Source of the DNA: Hyphomonas sp. TMED17
Lineage (GTDB): Bacteria > Pseudomonadota > Alphaproteobacteria > Caulobacterales > Hyphomonadaceae
DNA length: 64,000 bases
Direction of reading: 5' to 3'
Assembly (NCBI GenBank): GCA_002172915.1
Contig: NHBW01000006.1
Span: forward strand, 487,210 to 551,209
The position numbers and the translations under genes are program-made. Shown here one piece after another: positions 54,361 to 62,622 of the stretch. The first letter of the stretch is position 1. Every line of letters begins with the position of its first letter. The notes below the pieces were generated by a model, which was not told the DNA's origin, did no database searches, and worked only from the letters and a program-made list of their open reading frames with translations.

Positions 54361-55083
54361 ATGACAAAGTCTGCGATAATTATCGGCGCTGGCGATGCCA
54401 CTGGCGGTGCTGTCGCCAAACGGTTCGCGCGCGAGGGATACCATACAGTGTGCACACGCCGGGTCGAGGCGTCGACCGCTGCTTTGGTTGACGAGATCCG
54501 TGTGATGGGTGGACACGCCTATGGCTTCGGCTCCGATGCACGCGATGAAGCGCAGGTCGAGGCGCTATTTGAGCATGTCGAGCACAATATCGCGCCGATC
54601 GGCGTCGTTGTTTTTAATATTGGGGCGAATGTCCGTTTTGGCATTACCGAGACAACGACCCGCGTCTATCGCAAAGTGTGGGAGATGGCGACGTTCGCCG
54701 GATTTCTTGCTGGACGAGCGGCAACGAAATATATGCGGCCGCGCGGGGCCGGTACGATTATTTTTACCGGTGCTACTGCATCTGTTCGCGGTGCGTCGGG
54801 ATTTTCGGCATTTTCGAGTGCGAAATTTGCCTTGCGTGCGCTCGCCCAGTCAATGGCGCGAGAGCTTGGCCCGCAGGGCATTCATGTCGCGCATTCGATC
54901 ATTGACGGAGCAATCGATACTGCATGGATCGCCGAGAATTTTCCCGAGCGTTACGCCTTGAAAGACCAGGGCGGAATTCTTGACCCTGAAGCCATCGCCG
55001 AAGCCTATTGGCAATTGCATTGTCAGCCCCGCTCGGCATGGACGCAAGAACTCGATTTACGTCCCTGGATCGAGACCTTCTGA
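54361..55083 (+). CDS. SDR-family protein with Phe at the catalytic Tyr position
   Basis: Classical SDR fold, 240 aa, but the YxxxK pair reads Phe151-SSA-Lys155 (FSSAK) within GASGFSAFSSAKFALRALAQ. The glycine motif is altered too (GAGDATGGAVA). NAD(P) binding looks possible; dehydrogenase chemistry is doubtful. Marks SMARELGPQGIHVAH and IDGAIDT point to a known subgroup. GGAGG precedes ATG 54361. Divergent from the HxlR gene. Confidence 0.85.
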   Translation: MTKSAIIIGAGDATGGAVAKRFAREGYHTVCTRRVEASTAALVDEIRVMGGHAYGFGSDARDEAQVEALFEHVEHNIAPIGVVVFNIGANVRFGITETTTRVYRKVWEMATFAGFLAGRAATKYMRPRGAGTIIFTGATASVRGASGFSAFSSAKFALRALAQSMARELGPQGIHVAHSIIDGAIDTAWIAENFPERYALKDQGGILDPEAIAEAYWQLHCQPRSAWTQELDLRPWIETF

Positions 55084-55139
55084 GCACGTAGAAACCAGAT
55101 TCCTTAGAGGATAGAGACGTGTTCGCAGGGCGTCATCTG

Positions 55140-56138
55140 TCAGACTGGCAGGTCTGCTGCGATGGCGAGGGCGCGCAGCGACTGTTCGGGACGCGGGCCG
55201 TAATGTGAAATCACTTCCGCTGCGGCGAGATGGCCCAAAGCGGCGCAGTCCGGCAGCTTAAAGCCGCGAGACAGGCCGAATAGAAACCCAGCCGCGTACT
55301 GATCGCCCGCGCCGGTCGTGTCGACGACCTTGTCGATAGCATGTGCTGGCGCTGTGAAGCTCTGGCCCTTCGAAACAACTACGGAGCCTTTCTCGCTTCG
55401 GGTTACAGCTGCGAGTTCTGTTTCGGAACTTAATAATCCGATGGCCGTGTCGAAATTGTCGGTCTCGTACAGTGACAGCAATTCTTCTTCATTCGCGAAC
55501 AGGACATCTACTTGGTTCTGGACGAGCTGCCGGAAGCTGTCACGATGGCGATCAACGCAGAATTTATCTGATAGTGTCAGCGCGACACGCCGCCCGCTGC
55601 GGTGGGCGATCTCGGCGGCGTGAACGAATGCGATTTTAGCGTTTGGCTTGTCGAATAGATATCCTTCGAGATAGAGGATGCCGCCAGCCTCGATCAGCGT
55701 CGGTTCAATATCGGTTTTTGCAAACTCCACCGAGGCGCCAAGAAATGTATTCATGCTGCGGTGGCCATCGGGCGTAACAAGAATAATCGATCTGGCGGTC
55801 CCTGCGCCACCAGTAAGCGGCGGGGTCGTAACCGGAATATTTAACGCCGCCATGTCGTTACGGAACACGTTTCCGAGACGGTCATCCGCAACTTTCCCGA
55901 TATATGCCCCTTTTCCGCCAAAGCTGGCCAGACCGGCAATGGTATTCGCTGCCGAACCTCCCGATGTTTCCAATGCATCAACCGAGGCATCGGTCAGCGC
56001 GTCGGCGCGCTGCTCGTCAATCAGCGTCATCGCATTCTTCTCGATATTCCATTGCGTGATGAACTGGTCGTCGGCTTGCGAAATGACATCGACGATCGCA
56101 TTGCCAACACCAACAATATCATAGGTAAATTCGGTCAT
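55140..56138 (-). CDS. Adenosine kinase (PfkB family)
   Basis: Phosphorylates adenosine (or a related nucleoside/sugar), 332 aa. N-terminal GNAIVDVIS, the GGSAANTIAGLASFGGKGAYIGKVADD substrate region, and the C-terminal PfkB signature DTTGAGDQYAAGFLFG with the catalytic Asp. Alphaproteobacterial members are usually annotated adenosine kinase; a sugar substrate cannot be excluded. Divergent from the ATP-grasp gene by 91 bases. Confidence 0.9.
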   Translation of the reverse strand: MTEFTYDIVGVGNAIVDVISQADDQFITQWNIEKNAMTLIDEQRADALTDASVDALETSGGSAANTIAGLASFGGKGAYIGKVADDRLGNVFRNDMAALNIPVTTPPLTGGAGTARSIILVTPDGHRSMNTFLGASVEFAKTDIEPTLIEAGGILYLEGYLFDKPNAKIAFVHAAEIAHRSGRRVALTLSDKFCVDRHRDSFRQLVQNQVDVLFANEEELLSLYETDNFDTAIGLLSSETELAAVTRSEKGSVVVSKGQSFTAPAHAIDKVVDTTGAGDQYAAGFLFGLSRGFKLPDCAALGHLAAAEVISHYGPRPEQSLRALAIAADLPV

Positions 56139-56229
56139 AGGGACGGTTCTCTAATACTGCTATAAAGACCCGCTTCTTGCAGACCGCCGGGCTGGACGCA
56201 ACCTTTGTAAGCCAGTACAGCCATCGACC

Positions 56230-57129
56230 ATGAAAATCGCATATCTTTCTTGCAGTGTAATGTTGCCCGACAGCCCCGATCGACGATCAGACGGGTATGA
56301 ACATGATCTGATGATTGCAGCCCTGGCCCCACCTTTACGGGAATATGGCCTTGTTGTTGAAGTAGTCGACTGGGCCGACGCCGCCATAGACTGGCACCAA
56401 TATCAAGCGGCAATAATTGGAACGACCTGGGATTACTGGGACCATAAGGATGAGTTCCTCGCCACATTGCGCCAGATCGAAAGGGCGATAACCTTATATA
56501 ATCCCGCCGGACTCGTGCAATGGAACAGTCATAAATCCTATTTGAAACAGCTCGCTGACCAGGGTGCCCGACTCATCCCGACCTTATGGCTGGATGATGC
56601 CAGCCAGACCCGTGCTGCCGCTGCTTTCGATCAATTGGGTAGTGATGATCTTGTGTTTAAGCGGCAGGTCGGCGCAGGCGCGAGCGGGCAGTATCGTTTG
56701 CAACGGGGAGACCCGATACCGCCCATGCCGCATGCTATGATGGTGCAACCTTTTGTGCCGCAGATCCTGGCCGAGGGCGAGTTCAGCTTTATTTTTATCG
56801 AGGGTGAATTCTGCCATGCCCTGTTAAAGAAAGCTCAGCCTGGCGATTACCGGATCCAGTCCACCTATGGCGGATATGAAGTTGAAATATCGCCATCTGC
56901 TGATGACCTCGCCGATGCGCAGGCAATTATGGCGACACTGGCAGCGCAACCTTTATACGCCCGGGTAGATATGATCCGGGAAAATGACGGCCGCCTGTTA
57001 TTGATGGAACTCGAACTGATCGAGCCATATCTGTATCCTCAGCAAGGACCGGAGCTGGGTGACCGGCTGGCGCGGGCAATCGCGACACGGCTGGATCTTC
57101 GAAAATCCGCCTCGTTTGATGCAAAATGA
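56230..57129 (+). CDS. ATP-grasp ligase of unknown substrate
   Basis: 299 aa. An N-terminal preATP-grasp half (KIAYLSCSVMLPDSPDRRSDGYEHDLMIAAL), WDYWDHKDEF, then ATP-grasp elements: VFKRQVGAGASGQY (ATP Lys), MVQPFVPQILAEGEFSFIFIEGEF, and RVDMIRENDGRLLLMELELIEPYLY with the metal-binding Glu/Glu/Asn-like residues. Resembles cycloserine-ligase-like (DcsG) and glutathione-synthetase-type proteins; the reaction is not inferable. Ends two bases before the convergent rlmB gene. Confidence 0.8.
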   Translation: MKIAYLSCSVMLPDSPDRRSDGYEHDLMIAALAPPLREYGLVVEVVDWADAAIDWHQYQAAIIGTTWDYWDHKDEFLATLRQIERAITLYNPAGLVQWNSHKSYLKQLADQGARLIPTLWLDDASQTRAAAAFDQLGSDDLVFKRQVGAGASGQYRLQRGDPIPPMPHAMMVQPFVPQILAEGEFSFIFIEGEFCHALLKKAQPGDYRIQSTYGGYEVEISPSADDLADAQAIMATLAAQPLYARVDMIRENDGRLLLMELELIEPYLYPQQGPELGDRLARAIATRLDLRKSASFDAK

Positions 57130-57131
57130 TA

Positions 57132-57902
57132 TTATGGCCTTGTTCGCGCCGCTTCATAAAACGCTATAGCCGCCGCGTTTGAGACATTCAGACTCTCCAT
57201 CTCCGCCGCAATTGGGATATGCGCCAGTTCGGCACAGGCATTCGCAACGCCGTGGCGCAGCCCCGTGCCTTCCGCTCCCAGAACAATGGCGAGCCAGTTT
57301 GCATTTTCCACGGCCGTCACAATCGGCGTATCGCCATCACCGCTTAGGCCGACTGTATGAAACCCAGCATCGCCAAGCTGCTGTAATGCCCGGGACACAT
57401 TGACCACCCGGCACTCCCTAACCGTTTCAATGGCGCCCGCGGCACTTTTTGCAACAATGCCGGTAATGGTCGGCGTATTACGGGTCTGCAGGATTATGGC
57501 TGAAAATCCGAAAGCGGATGCCGAGCGGAAGATTGCCCCGAGATTGTGCGGGTCGGAAATTTGATCAAGCACAACAACCCGTTGCACGGAACCGGCAATA
57601 ATGTCCTCAATTGCGAGCGGCGCGAGCGGTTCAAATAAAGCTGCGATACCCTGATGAACCGCGCCAGGTGGCAATAAGCGGTCGATTGCATCGGGCGGCA
57701 GATCTTCATATTGAAGGTTGTGCTCTTCAATTCTGGCCGCGGCATTACGGGTCATGACGAGTTTTTTTAACGTTCGATTCGGGTTCTCTAGCGCTGCTGT
57801 CACGGCATGATGCCCCCAAAGCCAGGCATCATTGCTTGAATTCTTTTGCTTTCCGCGGAATGGAGCTGAATGTGAACGGTTGCGCGTGCGTGACTTGGTC
57901 AT
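57132..57902 (-). CDS. rlmB: 23S rRNA (guanosine-2'-O-)-methyltransferase, RlmB/TrmH family
   Basis: SPOUT-class methyltransferase that modifies G2251 of 23S rRNA in E. coli. N-terminal substrate-binding domain (WLWGHHAVTAALENPNRTLKKL), then SPOUT motifs: DQISDPHNLGAIFRSASAFG, VLGAEGTGLRH and IPIAAEMESLNVSNAAAIAFYE. 256 aa. Precise target site is inference. Confidence 0.93.
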   Translation of the reverse strand: MTKSRTRNRSHSAPFRGKQKNSSNDAWLWGHHAVTAALENPNRTLKKLVMTRNAAARIEEHNLQYEDLPPDAIDRLLPPGAVHQGIAALFEPLAPLAIEDIIAGSVQRVVVLDQISDPHNLGAIFRSASAFGFSAIILQTRNTPTITGIVAKSAAGAIETVRECRVVNVSRALQQLGDAGFHTVGLSGDGDTPIVTAVENANWLAIVLGAEGTGLRHGVANACAELAHIPIAAEMESLNVSNAAAIAFYEAARTRP

Positions 57903-57995
57903 TATAAGCCCGAATTCCAGAAGTTAGATGCTTGCCAAATTATCTTCTGACGCTATGGAGCATGAACGTCAAATGACGTTTCTATACCTGCCTGT

Positions 57996-58080
57996 GGAGG
58001 GGTGGGAGAGTGGTTAAATCCAGCAGACTGTAAATCTGCCCGCTTTGCGTACACTGGTTCGAATCCAGTCCCCTCCACCA
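57996..58080 (+). tRNA. tRNA-Tyr (anticodon GUA)
   Basis: 85 bases with a long variable arm: acceptor GGAGGGG/CCCCTCC, anticodon loop ACTGTAAAT giving GUA, T-arm GGTTCGAATCC, and an encoded ACCA end. Followed 74 bases later by tRNA-Gly. Confidence 0.97.
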
Positions 58081-58154
58081 CTTGCTGTTTTGCAGCAGGA
58101 ACCGCATTCTCGCTTGAAAGCGGTCGCGTTCGGCGGTAGGGAACCATGCGCGAT

Positions 58155-58228
58155 GCGGGTATAGCACAACGGTAGTGCAGCAGCCTTCCAAGCTGAGGAT
58201 CTCGGTTCGATTCCGTGTACCCGCTCCA
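58155..58228 (+). tRNA. tRNA-Gly (anticodon UCC)
   Basis: 74 bases: acceptor GCGGGTA/TACCCGC, D-loop with GGTAG, anticodon loop CTTCCAA (UCC), T-loop TTCGATT, encoded TCCA end. One mismatch in the T-stem. Probably co-transcribed with tRNA-Tyr. Confidence 0.93.
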
Positions 58229-59224
58229 GAGCGCCCCCCATCGCTTTAATCAATGTCCGGCCGGTCGGTTTGTCACGAATTGGCTATGGGTTCGATGCTA
58301 GAAAGTGTTTCCCGGTGATATATTATGTCAGGCCCCTTTCGCCAGCTTGCCTGTGAGGTTGTTCCCTTATCTGGCGGCCGGGTCTGCGAGCAGGTCGGAC
58401 CTGTGATTATACTGGGGTCGTCATTCTGCCCGACACGGTTTGGTTTGGCGCAATAAATTCGCGTCGGCTTCGTATTTTGTAGCCGTTGGCGACCGGCATC
58501 ATCTAGATCGCGGCATGGGTGTTTCGATGGCGAAAAATAAATACATGCTGGGATCGTGTTTAAAGTTGCCTTATTTCAGTCTCTGTAATATTCATCGGCC
58601 CACTATATGAGAACAGATTCATAATTTTATCCACAGCTCATCGAATACTGTGTTTAAGTGCGATAATTATTAGAATTCCATCAATCAGCATATGGACTCA
58701 ATTAAGTTTAAAAGCGAAGCTGAATCTGTCCCGAGATTGATCCAGAGCAAACTGGGTCCCGGTCGGGAACAGCGCACTGCGCCTAGATGAAACCGGTTCA
58801 TGAGCGAACACCGGAAACGGTATTGAGCGAAGGGACTGGCGGAGATGATAGGATAAAGCACGCGGTGCACCGAGGGTCCGGCCAGGACGGATCTACGGCG
58901 GCCGTAACTGCGAACGGGGCGCAATCCGAAACGCAGGGTCAGTCTGGCAATGAAGGTTGCGGGTCTGATCGGAACTCAACAAAACCACGCGAGTGGAACG
59001 GGGAGTTTCAGGGATCGGCTTAGGTTTATCATCTAAAGAGTCCGCAAGGTTCGCATTTGGTAAATTTGGGTCACGAGACCAAGAGGGGCTCGTACCGTCA
59101 GGTGCGAGCCCCTTTCTCGTTAACCGCTACTGGTTGGCCGCTGATAACTTAAAAGATGCCAATCCTCGAAAGCCGCCAGTGCTTTAAAAACCAGATCCCT
59201 CAGGGCTGGGTATGGCGCGATCAG
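58229..59224. other. 1-kb gene-free region between tRNA-Gly and the dCTP deaminase
   Basis: No convincing gene. The first part (58229-58560) is of ordinary composition and feature-free. 58560-58710 is AT-rich and holds a perfect DnaA-box sequence TTATCCACA at 58627-58635. 58710-59080 is GC-richer, with small inverted repeats, and could be transcribed; it does not look like RNase P RNA, tmRNA, SRP RNA or 6S RNA to me. It ends in a strong + strand terminator at 59085-59119. A short open frame at 58787-59023 has skewed composition and is not claimed. Confidence 0.5.
59085..59119 (+). terminator. Strong intrinsic terminator with no gene in front of it
   Basis: Twelve-pair stem GGGGCTCGTACC/GGTGCGAGCCCC (one T-G), loop GTCA, then TTTCTCGTT. 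No + strand gene ends nearby, the last being tRNA-Gly at 58228. Points to a non-coding transcript from 58.2-59.1 kb; for the minus-strand deaminase it is about 110 bases past the stop and has a poorer tail. Confidence 0.8.
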
Positions 59225-60253
59225 CTAGGATTCATCGCCACTACGAAAATGTTTCGATAGTTTCAGGCCTTGCCCCTGATAATGGCTATGTGCGCCGCCA
59301 TAAATCTTCTCGGGCGCCGAGGCCATAGTTTCAAAAACAAGTTTCGCGATTGGCTGTCCATGTTCAAGAATGAAGGGGACGTCGCGCGAGCGAACTTCAA
59401 GGACGGCGCGGCTGCCACCGCTATTGGTGCCGAAGCCGGGATCGAAGAAACCCGCATAATGTGCACGGAACTCTCCGAGTTCCGGAGCAATCGGCGCCAT
59501 TTCGGCGGCTTGCATATTCGGGATTTTTACGAATTCGCGGGACGCCAGAATATAGAATTCTTCGGGGTCGAGGACGAGCCGGTTATGGTGGGCATAAAGC
59601 GGCTCCCAGAAACGTGATATGTCATGGCCGCCAAGCGCCCGCAAATCGATGAGGCCACCATGTCGTTTCGCCCGCCAGCCAATCGGCTCGTCAGGTTCGC
59701 CTTTGAGATTAATCGATACAGTTTCCTCCCGTAAATCCTCGCCATGACTGTGGCGCAGTCGTAATTGGGCGAGCCGGTCGCCGGGGCGGACAAGTATCGG
59801 AAATGTGCGGGGGCTTATTTCAAGCCATAACGGGCCGGAATAGCCTTTCGGAATCTGGTCGAATGTCGTGCCAAAATCAGTAACCACCCGGGTAAACAAA
59901 TCTATTCGGCCGGTCGAACTTTTCGGGTTTGTTCGTCCGGCAATTCCGTCGGGGAGGTTGAGGCTTTCGGATAATGGCACCAGATACACACAACCGGTTT
60001 CAAGCACGGCGCCATTTTCCGGAATCTCGAAGCTGTGCAGCTGCATACCGGTCTGGCCGAGCGTGTCAGACACTCTTTGTTTTCGGCCGGGCAGAAAGCT
60101 GGCGCGGATGCGATGGGCAACATTCGATAAACGTAGATCAATGCTCGCCGGCTGGACCTGATCCTGATCCAGTGCCCGATCCGTCTTGATTTTGCCGGCG
60201 CCAAGCAGGCTTTCAATCAAATGATCGGGCAGAACCCCCATTTTTGACAACAT
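59225..60253 (-). CDS. dcd: 2'-deoxycytidine 5'-triphosphate deaminase (duplicated-domain form)
   Basis: Makes dUTP from dCTP. A tandem form of about 342 aa: the first trimeric dUTPase-like domain has QVQPASIDLRLSN, GIAGRTNPKSSTGRIDLFTRVVTD and GYSGPLWLEISPRTFPILVRPGDRLAQLRL; a second, more diverged, follows (FYILASREFVKIPNMQAAEM, FDPGFG). This long form is usual in alphaproteobacteria and there replaces the 190-aa enzyme. ATG 60253 has AGAGGG upstream. Divergent from metZ by 65 bases. Confidence 0.9.
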   Translation of the reverse strand: MLSKMGVLPDHLIESLLGAGKIKTDRALDQDQVQPASIDLRLSNVAHRIRASFLPGRKQRVSDTLGQTGMQLHSFEIPENGAVLETGCVYLVPLSESLNLPDGIAGRTNPKSSTGRIDLFTRVVTDFGTTFDQIPKGYSGPLWLEISPRTFPILVRPGDRLAQLRLRHSHGEDLREETVSINLKGEPDEPIGWRAKRHGGLIDLRALGGHDISRFWEPLYAHHNRLVLDPEEFYILASREFVKIPNMQAAEMAPIAPELGEFRAHYAGFFDPGFGTNSGGSRAVLEVRSRDVPFILEHGQPIAKLVFETMASAPEKIYGGAHSHYQGQGLKLSKHFRSGDES

Positions 60254-60318
60254 CGTAGCTTGATCCCTCTGACCCTTGAGGCTTATGACGTAATGACGGA
60301 AAAGCAAAGGCCAAAGCG

Positions 60319-61509
60319 ATGTCAGATCAAAACAATGTTGATTGGAAAATCGCGACCAAGCTCATTCGAGGTGGTCTGGATCGCAGCCCGCACGGCGAAA
60401 CATCTGAAGCAATTTATATGACGTCGGGTTATGCTTACCCGAGTGCAGAAGTCGCGGCTGCTCGTATGTCCGGCGATGAGGCCGGTTTTGTATATTCACG
60501 GTATAGCAATCCGACAAACCAGATGCTGGCCGAGCGTCTGGCATTGCTGGAAAATGCTGAAACTTGTCGGATAACAGCGTCCGGAATGGGCGCTATTTCG
60601 TCGGCCATGCTTGCGCCGTGTAAGGCTGGTGACCGGGTTGTTGCAGCGAACGCGCTGTTTGGGTCGTGTCGCTATATTTGCTCTGACATTTTGCCAAAGT
60701 TTGGGGTTGAAACGGAGTTTGTCGACGGTGCTAATTTGGGGGCATGGGCGCGGGCATTGTCGCGCCCGGCTCGGCTGGTGCTGATCGAATCCCCGTCTAA
60801 TCCGTTGCTTAGCGCGGTTGATATTGCGGCGGTGGCTGAAATGGCACGCCAGGCAGGTGCCTTATTGGTTGTTGATAATGTGTTCGCCTCGCCAGTATTG
60901 CAGAAGCCGTTTGAGCTGGGGGCCGATATCGTTGTCTATTCTGCCACCAAGCATATGGACGGGCAGGGGCGGGTGCTATGCGGCGCTATACTCGGAAAGG
61001 CCGAGTTTATCGAAGAACATATCGATCCATGGCTGCGGCATACCGGGCCATCGGCATCTCCATTCAATGCCTGGACGGTTCTGAAAGGGCTTGAGACAAT
61101 CGATTTACGGGTCCGTCAGGCCTCTCGGAATGCGGCTGTGCTGGCCGATATTCTAGCCGCCGACAAGAATGTTGCGCGCGTTTTTTATCCCGGGCGAGAA
61201 GATCATCCCGATCATGCTGTTCATTCGCGTCAGATGCAGGCCGGCGGGACATTGATCGCAATGTCACTAAAAGGGGGCCGGCCGGAAGCGTTCCGGTTTC
61301 TCAACGCTTTGAAATTGGTCGATATATCCAACAATCTTGGTGACACGAAATCTCTCGCGTGCCATCCATCATCGACAACGCATCGGGCGCTGAGTGCCGA
61401 GCAACAAGCCAGTATGGGACTTGACGAAAGCTGGGTCCGGTTATCGGTTGGACTGGAAGATGCTGCCGATATTGCTGCCGATCTCGCGCAGGCTTTAAAT
61501 CAGATATAA
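60319..61509 (+). CDS. metZ: O-succinylhomoserine sulfhydrylase
   Basis: Forms homocysteine from O-succinylhomoserine and sulfide. Cys/Met-metabolism PLP enzyme of 396 aa, with PLP lysine Lys211 in SATKHMDGQGRVLCG, the SRYSNPTNQML substrate region, LVVDNVFASP and DTKSLACHPSSTTH. The MetZ subfamily is indicated by RGGLDRSPHGETSEAIYMTSGY near the start. Downstream are two interleaved inverted repeats and the convergent rpsU. Confidence 0.94.
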   Translation: MSDQNNVDWKIATKLIRGGLDRSPHGETSEAIYMTSGYAYPSAEVAAARMSGDEAGFVYSRYSNPTNQMLAERLALLENAETCRITASGMGAISSAMLAPCKAGDRVVAANALFGSCRYICSDILPKFGVETEFVDGANLGAWARALSRPARLVLIESPSNPLLSAVDIAAVAEMARQAGALLVVDNVFASPVLQKPFELGADIVVYSATKHMDGQGRVLCGAILGKAEFIEEHIDPWLRHTGPSASPFNAWTVLKGLETIDLRVRQASRNAAVLADILAADKNVARVFYPGREDHPDHAVHSRQMQAGGTLIAMSLKGGRPEAFRFLNALKLVDISNNLGDTKSLACHPSSTTHRALSAEQQASMGLDESWVRLSVGLEDAADIAADLAQALNQI

Positions 61510-61584
61510 GACGTTAAGTGCCGGTATTTTCAGGCTCTGGTCTGTTTGGCCGGCACTCGGCGGGGCCTGAAAATCACGCAAACG

Positions 61585-61613
61585 AAAACCCCTTACGGCC
61601 AACACCGAAGGGG
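61585..61613 (-). terminator. Rho-independent terminator of rpsU
   Basis: On the minus strand CCCCTT-CGG pairs with CCG-(T)-AAGGGG around a small loop and is followed by TTTTCGTTT, 29 bases past the rpsU stop. Confidence 0.85.
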
Positions 61614-61641
61614 CTCTTGTCGGAATATGAGCAAGTGCGGT

Positions 61642-61848
61642 CTAGACGAGACCTTCGCGCTGAGCACGTTTCCGCGCAAGCTTTCGCGCACGACGAACAG
61701 CCTCGGCTTTTTGCCGCGCTTTTTTCTCAGATGGCTTTTCAAAATATGTCCGGGCTTTCATTTCCCGGAACAGGCCTTCGCGCTGCATCTTTTTCTTCAG
61801 CGCGCGCAGCGCCTGCTCGACATTATTGTCGCGGACGGTAATTTGAAT
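61642..61848 (-). CDS. rpsU: 30S ribosomal protein S21 (unusual start codon)
   Basis: Small basic 30S protein. [42 protein letters not shown] and the basic C-terminus ([15 protein letters not shown]) are typical, about 68 residues. Other S21 proteins start Met-Gln about three residues before VRDNN; here the codon at that place (61848-61846) is ATT. A TTG at 61857 is in frame but has GGAG only two bases upstream, while the first ATT (61851) has eight bases and the second eleven. No ATG is in reach. Start set at the ATT aligned to Met; TTG 61857 is the alternative. Confidence 0.88.
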   Translation of the reverse strand: MQITVRDNNVEQALRALKKKMQREGLFREMKARTYFEKPSEKKARQKAEAVRRARKLARKRAQREGLV

Positions 61849-61975
61849 AATGGTCAACTCTCCATCGTCTATCTGGCAGCAGGAAGGACCTGTGCGTTAA
61901 TCTGGCCCCTATAATCTGGGGAAAGCAGGGGCTATATCATGCCGAAGGCGACTTGCCTAGTTTGGGACGGATATA

Positions 61976-62602
61976 ATGCGGATTCCTTCGAAAGTATTGC
62001 GTGACCGCTGGCTGGATGCCGCGCTACCATTGGTAAATGAGAGCGGCTGGACGTCGGCATTAATGGCGGAAAGTGCTAGAATTGCTGGACTTTCTGACGA
62101 GCAGCAGGCTTTAGCTGCCGGAAACGGTGTATCTGATCTGGTAGAGCATTTTTTCGACCGTGCAGCCGAGCAAATGCGCGAAAAGTTACCGGCGATCCCG
62201 CTCGACGGGCTTCGAACCCATGAAAAAGTCGCTGAAGGATTATATGTTTGGTTTGAAATGCTCACGCCGCATCGTGATGCCGTTGAAAAGGCTGTTGGTC
62301 GGGGTCTAATGCCCTGGGGGGCAGGCGGGGCACTGAAGACAAGCTGGAAAATGGCGGATGTGATTTGGCTGGAGGCCGGTGATACGGCGACCGATTATAA
62401 TCGTCAGACGAAACGGGGTTTGCTGGCATCGGTAATCCCGCCATTGGTCATGTATTGGCTGAGCGACCCTGACGAGCCCGCGATGCGGGCGAAGATCACG
62501 CAATATCTTGCCCTGGCAATGCAGGCCGGGCAGACGGGCGGCAAAATACTTGCCCCCATTCTTGGTGGACTTGGCAGCCTCATGCGACCTGGGCGCGCAT
62601 AA
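61976..62602 (+). CDS. COQ9-family ubiquinone biosynthesis protein
   Basis: Lipid-binding TetR-fold protein that supports ubiquinone hydroxylation. 208 aa: LDAALPLVNESGWTSAL at the N-terminus, then MADVIWLEAGDTATDYNRQTKRGLLASVIPPLVMYWLSD, the COQ9 block with the conserved D-x-x-N/D region. Often next to rpsU in alphaproteobacteria, as here. Convergent to gyrB. Confidence 0.9.
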   Translation: MRIPSKVLRDRWLDAALPLVNESGWTSALMAESARIAGLSDEQQALAAGNGVSDLVEHFFDRAAEQMREKLPAIPLDGLRTHEKVAEGLYVWFEMLTPHRDAVEKAVGRGLMPWGAGGALKTSWKMADVIWLEAGDTATDYNRQTKRGLLASVIPPLVMYWLSDPDEPAMRAKITQYLALAMQAGQTGGKILAPILGGLGSLMRPGRA

Positions 62603-62622
62603 TTTAAATCACAGGTCGCAGG

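Noticed and set aside
58787-59023. 78-codon open frame in the gene-free 1 kb
   Set aside because: Composition is Gly/Ser/Glu-rich with no hydrophobic core, no good ribosome site and no recognised family; more likely part of a non-coding stretch.
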